Of a DNA stretch of 64,000 nucleotides, positions 1 to 11,024 are shown piece after piece. Under the pieces are notes generated by a model that ran no database searches, was not told the origin of the DNA, and saw only the letters and a list, made by a program, of their open reading frames with translations. Position numbers and translations under genes: made by a program. Source of the DNA: Ustulina deusta (Eukaryota > Ascomycota > Sordariomycetes > Xylariales > Xylariaceae). Position 1 is the stretch's first letter. The number at the start of each line of letters is the position of its first letter. The stretch covers positions 310,001 to 374,000 of the forward strand of contig JAJNNX010000001.1 in NCBI GenBank assembly GCA_023159155.1, in the 5' to 3' direction.

Positions 1-129
1 ACAGCTGCGGTTTCGATGCAGATATAACGGAAACAACAAGTTGTGCGGCTTCAGATGCATTCATCGTGTCAATTCCTTGGCAGAATTGTCTTAGTTTTCC
101 ACTGCCAGTCACTCAGGTCATTGTGGTTC

Positions 130-533
130 TCACTCACGAAACCCTGGTCGTGTCCACTCACTCGACACGGAAACTCTTGACATGAACCTTTTGATCCTTT
201 TCTGTCCCAGAAGTACTCCACTCAACACCACCTCAGAGTCATCTGCTTTTCTTTTGTTCAAGTTCTGATACAAGCTTTCACGCTCCGCTTGCTTTAAGTT
301 CTTTCGAAATCCCCATTGTTTCAACTTGTGATGGTACTGGTGCACCCTAGAAACACACACCCTCATGAGTAATAGGACAGTGAGTGATACTGACAGGGAA
401 ATACTCACCTACGATCGAATCAATGGCTCTCTTTCAACTGCAATGCTACTGTTGATAATGGTAGCTGGTCAACGAGATACAGCTGGCGGATAGTTTCCTT
501 ATGATACTCCCAACTGTCTTCCATATTAGTCAT
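130..533 (-). pseudogene. Clr5-domain protein gene with in-frame stop
   Basis: Two exons can be read on the minus strand: 533-409 and 346-130, joined across a GTGAGT..CTAG intron at 347-408 (62 nt). The product would be 113 residues. It opens with MTNMEDSWEYHKETIRQLY, runs through LPLSTVALQLKESH, then continues after the intron with VHQYHHKLKQWGFRKN. This is the full Clr5 signature (W-E..K..I..LY ... HGF ... QY...LK.WG..KN), a small helical domain found at the N-terminus of many fungal proteins. The codon expected to encode the glycine of HGF is TGA (about position 419-421), so the frame is broken inside the domain, although frame and splice sites are otherwise intact. The usual C-terminal part seen in larger Clr5 proteins is absent. 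It is probably a recent pseudogene; a sequencing error or a short functional peptide cannot be excluded. Confidence 0.6.
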
Positions 534-1170
534 GGCATGCAGTCTTGGTGGTTGTTTAATTGTGTAAAGGGTTATTATAAGAAACCGGGATAGGGAAATA
601 CGCGGAATTCTTGGAGTTTCGACAAAACGACGAAGTTTGGAGGGTGAGATTGAAGGATAATATAGTTCTATTTGTGCTTTTAGGGAAAGGGTCCCGACGT
701 CTCTCATTGGGCCTCGACCAAAACTAGAATCTCTTGAGGGATGCTCCTATTGGTCTGAACTATAAGTTTCCTGATTCGTCAACTACCAGAATCATACAGC
801 TATTGTGGAGGGTGACCGATTGTTCCTATTCGAAGATTACCAGAATTGTACTCCACATGTACATGGGTATTTATTACTCAACATGCACGATCAGGTACGC
901 ATATGAAGAGCTTTGAGTAGAGGATGATTCAATATATAAAACGTCTAGCCCAATACTGCCAATGTGAAATCGGTATAGCTTATGTCAAACCCTTTTCTCT
1001 TTGACCTTCCGATTAAACATATTCAAGGTACCACTTTCCTAATAATGTGACTTAGCTGGTACTTTTTTAAATGAAACACTGATACTAATTGATTTGATTT
1101 TCTAGAAACACAAAGCCCACCCCAATAACCCGGAAAACCCAAGACTTGGTCCTCGAACCCCCTTCATCTG
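534..1170. other. intergenic, no supported gene
   Basis: Short open frames occur on both strands, but none has recognisable protein character, a good start context or splice structure. Nothing else is seen. Confidence 0.5.
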
Positions 1171-1320
1171 ATGGCTCTATCCGCTGAAGTTGTCATTGGG
1201 CTCATCGGAGTTCTGGTAGCTCTGCCTCCTGCAATATTTACTCTCTGGCAATGTTGGCCGAGACGGCGCATAGGTCGTAAGCGCCGAACGAACCCTCCAT
1301 TACATTGGCGACTAAGTTGA
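1171..1320 (+). CDS. small single-pass membrane ORF (uncertain)
   Basis: A 49-residue frame starts MALSAEVVIGLIGVLVALPP and contains one clear hydrophobic segment (about residues 6-28), then a basic tail (WPRRRIGRKRR). Hydrophobic N-termini with this pattern followed by an arginine cluster are common in fungal proteins of unknown function, so this may be a short membrane protein or the first exon of a longer one. A GTCGTAAGC stretch in the basic tail could hide a splice site. I do not recognise a family and no transcript support is available. It lies in a decayed region, so it may also be a remnant. Confidence 0.3.
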   Translation: MALSAEVVIGLIGVLVALPPAIFTLWQCWPRRRIGRKRRTNPPLHWRLS

Positions 1321-2258
1321 CATATAGGGTACCTAGATCAATCAGAACAAAGGGAACTGGTTGCTCATGATCCTAACCAGAATTCAATCTATTTGGTAAC
1401 AGCGCAGGTTGAAATCCGCCCGCAGCATAGCAACAGGGGCTGGCGGTAAAGCGTTGAGGGCGTAGGAGAAAGGAATGGATGATTACCAATTGTTTCTCAC
1501 TTCTCATCCAAGAATAAGAATCCCTCGACATCCTTCTCCGTGTTGTTTTGGTCTGTACATGATCCCATGAGTTCTGGGGGTTTTCAGCTGGATTATAGGC
1601 GAGGGTTTGCTGTAATATGAGAGTGACACACTAGAGACAGCGAACATTCTCGTCTAGCTTTCTTCCAGATGGATTGACGTACTTTTTGCCAATCGAGACC
1701 CTGCGTCGGAATAGTATGGGAGATTCTATTTGCGGAGGTCAGAACTTCTAGTTTGGTGCTTCAATACCGATAATTACGTCACCATCTGTATGCAATATAA
1801 GACATGCGCAATAAATATTTTCGTCAATAGTCAGTCCCTTAAGCTTAAGATAGTCACGGGGCGGCGGCTCAATGAAAACCAGCGATTAATTAGAAAGACG
1901 TGGTTTCAAGTTTGTGCCTTGACGAAAAGTATTGGCTTAAGGCCAGCTCCTAAACCAAGTCGATGCGAACCAGTAGCGTCGATTTGTTCCACTCATCTAC
2001 CTCAAGTCCTCTTAATCCACGTCCCACACAGTACTTCTGAAATGCGTCCATCCTAAAAGCCTCGCATCCCTTATCTTCGCATCTCTCGTGGTATTAGCCA
2101 GCTGGAAAGTATAAGCCAAGCGTTCACTGGAGCTTACAAATATGCTTGTGGAGGAAGTTTCCAGGATTGTCATACCTGAGGAATACACTGCCACGGCTAA
2201 GACAAACTATTCAACCACTCGAAGTCGGTGTTTCCAGGACTGGCATCGGTTCGTCCGC
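1321..2258. other. intergenic, no supported gene
   Basis: One plus-strand frame of about 108 codons (1730-2056) is open but has no protein-like composition. Nothing else is recognised. Confidence 0.45.
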
Positions 2259-2693
2259 TTAGGCGTGGAAGTTTGTGGCGAGGAAAATGCTGGGTCTGGC
2301 CCCATTGCTGCGGACAAAGTTCTCGAGACCCTCTTCGACTGGCCCTTTGCGAGGACGGTCTCGCGTGAGCTGACTTTTGTCGACTCCCTGGGGGGCCCAA
2401 GTCACATCGACATCGTAGAGGTACTTCTTGATCTCGGTAATTGCTCCAGGGTAACAGATGGTCATGACGGGGATGATGCGGCCGTTCTCTTGACCATTGC
2501 GCATGACGAAGCGAAGTCCCTCTCGAGAGTCATCCATGCTCGGAAGACGGACAGTACCGTCGTCCTTGACGGCAGCCTCGGCAAAGATGGGGCTCATGGT
2601 AAGAGCGCAGTGGCCCACCAGAAATGCCTTCACGACTTTGTCTGAAGTAGCATCAGCTGCCGCCGCGGTGATGTTCTCCGAGTTGCTAGACAT
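2259..2693 (-). CDS. hypothetical protein, 144 aa
   Basis: The frame from ATG 2693 to TAA 2259 encodes 144 residues beginning MSSNSENITAAAADATSDK and ending in SIFLATNFHA. The ATG was chosen because it directly follows a possible 5' UTR intron (GTGAGC..GCTAAC..TATAG, 2695-2734). That intron is only 40 nt, which is short for a fungus. The frame stays open upstream to 3014, but that part is Ser/Pro-rich and less gene-like. No domain is recognised; there is no signal peptide or membrane segment. The opposite strand is also open here (2142-2645), so the strand choice is an inference from composition and the putative UTR intron. Confidence 0.42.
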   Translation of the reverse strand: MSSNSENITAAAADATSDKVVKAFLVGHCALTMSPIFAEAAVKDDGTVRLPSMDDSREGLRFVMRNGQENGRIIPVMTICYPGAITEIKKYLYDVDVTWAPQGVDKSQLTRDRPRKGPVEEGLENFVRSNGARPSIFLATNFHA

Positions 2694-4004
2694 CCTATAC
2701 ATGGTAAGGCACTCGGTTAGCGAGAGAAGCTCACCTGGGGCGTGGTGGATAACTTGTAGGTGTGGGAAAAGCAGCTTTGATAGATGTTTGACGCACATAC
2801 CTCGGAAAGAGAGTGGCTGACGGGCGATACTGGAAGAATCTGAAGAAGTGTTTGCAGATCGCAAGGGAAGGTGCGGTGGTGTAGGTGGTAAGTTGTGGAA
2901 GAGTTGAGGGAGATGAGAGAGAGAGAAATTAGAAGGAGATGGCTGGAGCGAAAAGCTGGAATTAAAGCTCGAGGGTAGCAAACCGGGCAGTCGCGCCTGC
3001 CTGTAGAGAGCCACCGTTATTTAGAGCTACCTAGTGCGTAATATGTACCTGCTACGTAGGTAGATATATTTGAGGTTAGGTACCTACCTATAGGGGAGGA
3101 TCCCATTTTAGGTCACTGTGGTACATGAGTTGTGTAAGTGTTGTAGTTCTTGTATTTGACGGCTAACCCAACATTGCCCTGCCAAAACACTTCAGTTCTA
3201 GCCTTTTTTGGTTGTACTCTATTAGAATAAAATTAATATTAAAAAATAAAACAATATTACAATAATGTTATAACAATGTTAGAATTAAAAAAGAAGGACT
3301 GTTCGAATATTATAACAAAAAAATAGCAGTTGCAGGTCTATATAGTAATTACCTTAGCTGGGACGCAATGGCTAGTCAGAATATTGCCCTAACACTTAGG
3401 TACAACACATGTAACACTATACCAAAAAATCTAGCAGAGTGACCTGAAAAAAACGTCAGTTCCACCATGCCCCCAAAAGGGGTCCGCACCCGTAGGTACA
3501 CGTAGGTCCTACATGTATGTACTTAGGTACCTACATACACGCATGCTACTCTTGGTGATCTCAATGTCAACAACAATGTCACCAAGAAAGTACCTAAGGT
3601 CTTGGTGGTCTTGTTGCAGTGGTAGAAGGGGATTTGAGTATGAATATAAGTATACCACATTTACGGCCTGATGATGAGCGTAACAACAGCTTGAAAGCAG
3701 AAGACCGCGCAACCGGGAGAACAATTGATCTATGAATGACTTCTGTTCAGCTCATCCCATCAGATCACGGCCGAGCAGGCGAGGTCCGAGTATTTGGTGG
3801 TGCCCTGTTCTATAGCGCAGGTGCTGATAATGGCACTACAATTATCAACGTCCCTTATTTCTCGGTCCGCTCTGTAAGCCTTCCTGGAATCATCTATATA
3901 TATCTCGCCATCGGTAATTACCGATGTCAACGGTTAGTAGTATCTTACCATTACGTCCAGACGTAGATCCGTAATCGACGTCCCTTACTATCATATACTC
4001 CCAG
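2694..4004. other. gene-poor spacer with AT-rich island
   Basis: This spacer has no supported gene. It holds several TACCTAGGTA-like motifs near 3021-3100 and 3500-3540, the MITE-like segment, and an open frame at 3736-3966 that I cannot assign; that frame could be upstream debris of the enzyme relic that follows. Confidence 0.5.
3110..3445. mobile_element. possible MITE with AT-rich core
   Basis: An 8-bp perfect inverted repeat AGGTCACT (3110-3117) / AGTGACCT (3438-3445) bounds a 336-bp segment. Inside the ends, the inverted similarity continues loosely: left GAGTTGTGTAAGTGTTG resembles the reverse complement of the right end, GTGTTGTACCTAAGTGTT. The centre (about 3220-3330) is extremely AT-rich with no coding capacity. 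The size and structure fit a degenerate non-autonomous DNA transposon. No clear target-site duplication is visible (left flank TTTT, right flank GAAA), and no second copy is seen in the window. Confidence 0.4.
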
Positions 4005-4992
4005 GGAACTGTATACGTTTCACTCGACATCTGCAATCCCGATGAGAGGCTTCGCGCCTTCATAGACTCAGGGGCCAAGATTCTTTTGTTTCACACGGTG
4101 ACGAAGGACCACACAAGCAATGTGCGACGAAAGAACACCGCATGTCTCGATCTAACTATCATCAACGGGCAGGGAGACATCGTGTGAGACGATTCGAGAC
4201 TTGACGACGTTCCCTTTGTGCTGTACACCTCTAGATCTACAGGAAAGCCCAATGGTATTCCACTCATCAATGCCATCGTCTCCTACCAGGTCACCGCTAT
4301 CATATAAGAATTAGACCTCGAAAGAGAAAAGACGTCGCAGCAGAGAGAGCTGGGGTTTAATGCTTCTCTGTCTCAGGTTCTCGTCACCCTCTGCAACAGG
4401 GGGAGTCATGTTTGGCGATAACCGCAACTGCCCTGCTGAAATGGCCGCTACCATCAAGCGTGGAGAGGTCATCATGGCGCTCTTCATAATGTCCGAGATG
4501 TTGGCCACCTTTCGGTTCAGTCACGAAGCCCTCAAGTCTTTCGCACCCTGGCGCATAGCTCTCAAAGGCGGAGAACAATTCCTGCCACAGCTGATAGGGC
4601 AGTTTATGCAGCTAGGACTGCCTGGTCTCCAGTTGTATGATGTCTGTGATTCAATAAAAACGAGCATCATTGCCACAGCGAATAAGATTGACCATCGAAG
4701 CGCGGGAGTGAAGGATCCTCCTAAGATCAGTATTGGAAAGGTAAGACCTATTATCTACCAGATCGCTGGTTAAGTTGAACCCTGTCTAGGCGTTGCCGGG
4801 CTACGGTGTTTATATCGTTGGAGACGATCTTGAACCCGAGGTGTCGGTGGCCAAGCACCCACAGCGTACAGACGTTCGCGATGAATATGTAGCTAGCAAA
4901 TGGGCTAGTGAGTGCTTCTTGGAGTCCCTCAACGAGGAAGTCGGCTGGCTTATCGCCATCCACAGGCCAAGCATCATCACGAGTTACCATGG
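4005..4992 (+). pseudogene. relic of adenylation-reductase (NRPS-like or PKS-NRPS) enzyme
   Basis: Decayed pieces follow in the order of an adenylation (A) domain. First comes a segment with GTVYVSLDICNPDERLR and AKILLFH, then an in-frame TGA. Next is YTSRSTGKPNG, a damaged form of the A3 motif YTSGSTGKPKG, then an in-frame TAA. Next is ELGFNASLSQ, then a frameshift near 4395. From 4396 the frame reads ALKGGEQFLPQLIGQF, GLPGLQLY and ATANKID. An apparent phase-0 intron, 4741-4789 (GTAAGA..CTAG), leads to ALPGYGVYIV. Directly after this, EYVASKWASE and IHRPSII match the thioester-reductase (R) domain, with the end of A, the carrier domain and most of R missing. At least two stops, one frameshift and a deletion show it is dead. 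It descends from a large biosynthetic enzyme; I cannot tell which class. Confidence 0.7.
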
Positions 4993-6065
4993 TATATGTC
5001 CGAGGCGAAGAATTATGTGTTCTGGTGCACTGACGAGAAAGAATAGAAATATACCACTACGGCAAAATGACCAGTACCTGACACCTGCCTACTACCTAGT
5101 GGTATACTGGTATAAGTGTCTTGTCAGTTCCAACTGAAAGCCTAGCTTTATCCTGCAGCCCACCCCAAACAGCCCATGCTCTTGCTCACAGGGGCGAGTC
5201 TGTGACCTTTGTTGAACGATCTTGGTTCACTGACGATGCAGGTGATATGATTGCTGGTGCTAATTATAGATTGCTTTGCTCCATCTCTGGGACTCGAGAC
5301 AGACGTTCAGTACACTTTGTCGCAACTCGGCCAGATGATATGTTGACAAGTCTCAACTTGGACTTTTGTGATGCCGTGATTGAACTTATACTGGCATCAG
5401 ATGCATTTACGGCGCTTGCTTGTGGCGGGGCATGTGGCGGGGCATGTGGCTAAACCGGCCGCTTCAGCCAACCAAACGAACCCAAATTGGCAAGGGACAT
5501 GGCTAGCCTATTTAGGAGACACGATACTACCTCCCTAATGCGTCCGCCCTCGTTTTTTTGTATCACCCTTGATCTTGATAGGCAATCCATGCATGTGTAC
5601 GTTTCCCGCTGTTGCCGAGAATGTGTCCTTTCCTTGGAATCACGAGACGCAGCGCTTCTTCTTTTCGTCCATCTCGGCGGGATAACCAAAATCCTCGACT
5701 GACTCTCTCTTGTCTTAGCGCCCTGATTCAAGCAACTCGGGCAAAACATGATGGAGGACACGCCTAGGTATGGAGAGGTGCATGCCTGCTCCTTGGGTGC
5801 CGCCTCGGCAATGCGGGGGAAATCTTGGACCCCTGCCAAGGTCGGACCGAGACCGGGGTAGCAATGTTATCATCGTATCCATTCAACCTCCTTCTCGAAA
5901 GAGGCTGGTCTTGTAGACGTGATGACGACAGTGGCATGATAACAATGGACGACGCGATGCGTGTTGGCGCTGGGCATAAAAGCCCCGGCGCCAAGACAAC
6001 GAGGGACGGCTTTCCTTCTCCCAAGGCTCGAGTCCTCGTCCCCTTTAGTTGTCGCCCCCGCCGCC
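4993..6065. other. intergenic, upstream of sedolisin gene
   Basis: There is no supported gene. Open frames at 5121-5453 and 5450-5839 lack recognisable features. A GCATAAAAG element at about 5973-5981, roughly 90 bp before the sedolisin ATG, is a plausible TATA-type promoter element. Confidence 0.45.
5973..5981 (+). promoter_or_regulatory. TATA-like element of sedolisin gene
   Basis: GCATAAAAG lies in GC-rich surroundings about 85-93 bp upstream of the start codon at 6066, a fitting distance for a fungal TATA element. This rests on position and sequence only. Confidence 0.33.
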
Positions 6066-8212
6066 ATGCATTTGATCCGTCTCCTCGAAGCCGTGTCGGC
6101 CCTTGTGGGCATCGGAATGGCTGCTGTCGTGCCGTCGACCCATGTCTTGCACGAGAAGCGTGGACGTCGCCATCCCGGCCTCACCAAGCGTGCTCCTGGG
6201 GATTCCATCCTTCCCATGCGTATTGGTCTCAAGCACAATGCCGAGGCCATAGTCAGGGCGGAGGAGTGGCTCATGGATGTTTCGCATCCGTCGTCGCCCA
6301 ACTTTGGGAAGCACTGGAGCCAGGACCAAGTCGTCGATGCTTTCCGCCCTTCGGATGCCTCTGTCGAAGCCGTTACCCGGTGGCTTGTCGATGCCGGTAT
6401 TGCAAGCACGCGTATTACTCATAGCGGTAATAAGCTCTGGCTGGCCTTTGATGCCACCGTTAAAGAGGCCGAGGAGCTTCTGAGGACGGAGTATTACCAC
6501 GATGGCGTGCATGATGACGACGACGACAACGACAAGGTCGCGATTGGCAGCAATGCCTACTACCTACCGGCACATATCCAGGAGCACGTCGACTACATCA
6601 CTCCTGGCGTTAAGTCCACCACGATGGACCTGAAGCGTCTTCGCCGCAGACGCGCCGCAAAGAGGCGCACCGCAAGAAGCGCCTCGCATAGGCGGTCCAA
6701 GAATACGCTGCCGCGGCCAATCAAAAATGTAGAGGATGTCCTCTCGAGAGACCCCAATGAGCTTTCCAACTGCGATAGTCTCATTACGCCAGCTTGTCTG
6801 AGAGCCCTTTACAACTTTTCAGCGCCTCCACCTCACGCCAAAGTCAGCCCAAAGAACTCGATGGGCATCTTCGAGGAAGGCGACTACTATGACCAGCCCG
6901 ATCTTGACTTGTTTTTCAACGCCTACACGCCCTCCATTGCCAATGGCACGCATCCAAAGCTTGACTCGATTGATGGCGGTGTTGCGCCCCTGACTGGTTT
7001 CTATGGCGGAGAGAGCGGTCTTGACTTCACCATTGCGTATCCCATCATCTTCCCCCAGACCATAACTCTGTACCAGACTGATGATGAGTACTACGCCTAT
7101 TACACTGGCAGCAGGGGTATCTTCAACACCTTCCTCGATGCAATTGATGGCTCGTACTGCAATTACACGGCCTTTGGCGAGACGGGTAACTCACGCCTGG
7201 ACCCGCAGTACCCCGACGTAGCCAGTCCGGCGGACGAGGAACCCTATCTCGGACAGCTGCAGTGCGGCACCTATGAGCCGACCAATATCATCAGCATCTC
7301 GTATGGCGTGTACGAGCAGGACCTGCCGTACTCCTACCAGGAGCGGCAGTGCAACGAGTACTTGAAGCTGGCGCTTCAGGGCGTCACCATCGTGATCGCG
7401 TCGGGCGACACGGGCGTAGGCGGCTACAACTACGGAACGTACGGAACAGGGAGCTACTATGGATGCCTGGGCGAGAACGACGCTGTCTTCACTCCCTCGG
7501 AAGCCTGCAGCTGCCCGTGGGTCACCAATGTGGGCGCCACCGAGGTTTTCCCCGGCCACACGGTCTTCGAGCCCGAGAGTGCGGTGCTCGTGCAGGAACC
7601 AGGCCTCGACGGCAACTACAGCTCCAGCGGCGGCTTCTCCAATATCTTTCCCATCCCGGCGTATCAGGCGAAGGCTGTGCAGCACTTTTTCGACACGGCC
7701 AACCCGCCTTACCCCTACTATTCCAACGGAAACTGGAAAAACGCCACTAACGGCGGCGTTTGTACGTTCAAAACCGCTTTCCTTTTATTTTATTTTTATT
7801 TTTTTAATCCCCGGGAACAGAACAGAGGAAGATTGGAAAATACTGACATGGGTTTGATATAGACAACCGCAATGGCCACGGCATTCCTGACGTGGCTGCC
7901 AACGGGTGGAACTACCCCGGCTGGTACGACGGGAGTTTTGGCACAAGTGGCGGCACAAGCATGTCGGCGCCCATCTTCGCGTCGCTGCTCAACCGTATTG
8001 TCGAGGAGCGCATCAAGGTGGGCAAAGGGCCCCTCGGCTTCGTGAACCCGACACTTTACGAAAACCCCCAGGTGCTGAACGACATCACTAACGGCACGAA
8101 CCCCGGATGCGGTACCAACGGTTTTCATGCTGCTAAAGGCTGGGATCCTGTGACTGGGCTGGGCACGCCCAATTACCCCAAGATGCTTGAACTATGGTTA
8201 AGCCTGCCTTGA
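6066..8212 (+). CDS. sedolisin (S53) tripeptidyl-peptidase-like secreted protease
   Basis: Exons 6066-7761 and 7863-8212 are joined by a 101-nt GT..AG intron and give 681 residues. The start ATG has the context GCCGCCATGC. An N-terminal hydrophobic segment (about 1-20) looks like a signal peptide. Residues about 40-180 form the S53 activation prodomain. A strongly basic linker (about 188-216) would be the maturation site. The catalytic triad is visible: Glu316 and Asp320 in GGESGLD, the oxyanion Asp448 in ASGDTGV, and the nucleophile Ser near 598 in SGGTSMSAP. The C-terminal GWDPVTGLGTPNYPK is the family's calcium-binding end. Such enzymes are secreted and cut peptides or tripeptides at acid pH. 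An Asp run (about 149-154) in the prodomain is unusual. Overall length is slightly longer than typical for the family because of the basic linker. Confidence 0.93.
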
Positions 8213-9710
8213 TTAGGTGTTGAGGGTCCGATATGTCTCTTCGAGTTGACCAATGCTAGCCAGTCCAAATGCCGCGTATACCCAGCGAGTATACGTGATA
8301 TGTCTATATCAGTTTTGGGAAACAAGCACGTCGAAGTCCAAGACATAATTATATGCTCCGACAGATTCCCGAGACAACCCGACCCCATCTGTCACCCCAT
8401 GCGCTGGTAAATGATCATCCTGTCCCGCAGGCCGTCCCAACAACTCTTTGCTTGGATCGACAATTATAGTTCCGTATATAATATTTATGCTATTAGGCAG
8501 TCTAAGACGTACAAAATCTTACCTAGGTACTAGGTAGTTTAGTCTATATGGGTATCGGTAACTATTACACTCTAGTACTCTAGTAGAAAACCTCTGGCCT
8601 CCCTTGCATATCTACCCTAGAGGCGGTAGCATATGCCTAGGTATTATCACCCTCTGTACATATTGTTCATCTCTTAAACCTACCTTAATTAGGTCATCTT
8701 CCCCTAAGTGATCATAAGAATACACTATCGCGGGGTGCTAAGCCAAGCCAAGTCAAGTCCAGAGTCCGCCCCTCCCCAACCACCATGACAGCAATGGCTT
8801 GGACCTTGCCGGGCAATCTAGCCATAAGGATACCTAGGTTAGGTTATGACGAGCTTGAGTACCTAGTCACCTAGCGGTGGTTTTGCCCTCGGACATATGG
8901 ACAAAACTAGATAGGCAAGGATATGCTGTCTTACACAAGAAAGAGAATAGAAGTGATGAACAACGCTAACTACCTAGGTACCAGAATTCTATATCTGCGA
9001 TTGTACTTATTCTGTTGAAAGGCAAGCTTAGGACGGTGTGGTAGTATAGGACTATTTGAACTTGACTAATAGGAGTCAATTAAAGCTCAACACATATATG
9101 CGTTCTTTACCTTTATTTCCCCAAGGTCAATAGTGTCAGCGCGTTGGGTGTAAAGAAAGGGGCAAGAAAAATAAAATAAGGAAGGAAGCACCGAATAACG
9201 ACATCGTATGAGTTGGTGTACTGTAAAATGCAGATTTTCAAGTCGGAATAATTTGTTTTCAAGAAACTGGCTATGTGGTACGTTGCAGTACCTAAGTCTA
9301 CGTACGTAAGGACCTCAAGTCGGAGTGCCGGTAAATGAAGGACGTAATTCGGCGCGAGTCTTTTTCGCGCAGGGCTGGACGTGCACGCTGCGGAGTGCGA
9401 CCTTGGGGGCCTGTGGCGGGGTTACGGAGCCTAGAAGCCTGGTAGCTCGTCAGGAGCCGGACCCCGCCATTTTGCTTGCGAGCTATCGAACGTCATCTTG
9501 ATCCCAAGCAAACACTCACCTTCCTGCTTTCTTATTCCATCTTTGGAGCTCTCTCTACCTGGGTCGTCTATTCTGAATCATTTGCATTCCTTATACAGAA
9601 CCCCCCCTCTCTTTTCCAACTCATCGATATCCTGAGAACAACTCCGAGCACAACTCTCAAGCACCGCCCCACACACTCAGCAGCATCGACTGATAGATCC
9701 ATCATTCAAA
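8213..9710. other. intergenic with TACCTAGGTA motifs; TPI upstream region
   Basis: No gene is supported. CCTAGGTA-type motifs occur near 8521, 8634, 8833 and 8972. The last 250 bp before the TPI start is pyrimidine-rich, as in highly expressed fungal genes. An open frame at 9476-9952 runs through the TPI leader, exon 1 and intron and is not considered real. Confidence 0.5.
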
Positions 9711-10682
9711 ATGGCGCGCAAGTTCTTCGTCGGAGGCAACTTCAAGATGTGAGACGTCGTTTTCCCGTTTGTCTAATTAGAGAACCCCCCTACGCCAGAA
9801 ACCACAATCGCAATGGCAGCCAGCTAACCCAACCGGGATGTTCAAGGAACGGGTCCATCTCGTCCATTACTGAGATTGTCGACAACCTAAACAAGGCCCA
9901 GCTCGACTCAAATGTTGGTAAGACGCGCCCCAGATTGAAAGCCTTTGCCTGAACTGCGACGGCTCACGCCATGTCCAACAACCCCAGAGACCGTCATTGC
10001 GCCTCCTGCCCTCTACCTCCTTCTCGTCCGTGAAAAGTCCAAGAAGGAAATCGGCGTCGCCTCTCAGAATGTCTACGACAAGCCCAATGGCGCCTTCACC
10101 GGCGAGATCTCCGTCCAGCACCTGAAGGACAGCGGCATCGACTGGACCATCCTGGGCCACTCGGAACGACGAACTCTCCTGGGCGAGAGCGACGAGGTCG
10201 TGGCCGCCAAGACCAAGTATGCCACCGAGAATGGCGTCAGCGTCATATGGTGCTGTGGTGAGAGTCTCGAGCAGCGTGAGGCCGGCCAGACTCTCGACGT
10301 CATCACCAAGCAGCTCGCCGCTCTCAAGGCCAAGATCTCCGACTGGAGCAAGATTGTCATCGCCTACGAGCCCATCTGGGCCATCGGCACCGGCAAGGTC
10401 GCCACCACCGAGCAGGCCCAGGAGGTCCACGCCTCTATCCGCGACTGGTTGGCCAAGAACGTTAGCCAGTCTGTCGCTGACGAGACCCGTATCTTGTATG
10501 GCGGCAGTGTCAGCGAGAAAAACTGCAAGGAGCTCAGCAAGCAGCAAGACATTGACGGCTTTTTGGTTGGCGGTGCCAGTTTGAAGCCTGCCTGTGAGTA
10601 CATCTAGTTTTGTAGCTTTGTCGGACTTTGTTGTGCTAACCAATTGAAATCAGTCGTTGACATCATCAACTGCAAGTTGTAA
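9711..10682 (+). CDS. tpiA: triosephosphate isomerase
   Basis: Four exons (9711-9748, 9847-9917, 9988-10593, 10654-10682) encode 247 residues, the normal length. Introns are 98, 70 and 60 nt with GT..AG ends; the last has a perfect GCTAAC branch site. The enzyme interconverts dihydroxyacetone phosphate and glyceraldehyde 3-phosphate in cytosolic glycolysis. Active-site residues are present: Lys12 in GGNFKM, His94 in LGHSERR and Glu164 in [12 protein letters not shown], plus the phosphate-binding YGGSV and FLVGGASL near the C-terminus. The first intron falls after codon 12, splitting the Met13 codon. The gene is tail-to-tail with MRPL51 across about 340 bp. The call is secure; the symbol follows Aspergillus usage. 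Confidence 0.97.
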
Positions 10683-11024
10683 AGAGACACAGAGATGAAA
10701 AATTCTTCTCGAGGCTACGTGGCGGATAAGGAATGTCTGTTACTGTATCAACTCTGAATTCCGCGTAGCAATTGCAACCTACGAACCGCCTTCCTTTCCT
10801 TCCACTTGATATCGGAACATGACGGAGTGCACCAGACAGCCAGAGGAATAAAAATTTAAGAAACTATGCTTAATTTCTCCGTAATGTTCTTGTGAGCTCG
10901 TGATGATGGTGGTATACATGCGCCGGCTCCTTTATTGCACAGTGGAAGATGCCGCCGGCGGTGACATTCAACATGTAGTCATACACACAACATCATTCCC
11001 CTTCCTTTGTAACAATGCAGTTCA
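10683..11024. other. shared 3' region of TPI and MRPL51
   Basis: A 342-bp tail-to-tail spacer. It contains AATAAAAATTTAAG at about 10847, which could serve as a polyadenylation signal for TPI. No gene is seen. Confidence 0.5.

Noticed and set aside
2142..2645. Plus-strand open frame of 167 codons
   Set aside because: It is antisense to the 2259-2693 frame, which has a putative UTR intron and better start context; only one can be real and I favour the minus strand weakly.
5825..6512. Frames on both strands overlapping the sedolisin start
   Set aside because: Shadows of the sedolisin coding strand; no family features.
9867..10643. Minus-strand 258-codon frame
   Set aside because: Antisense shadow of the TPI exons.
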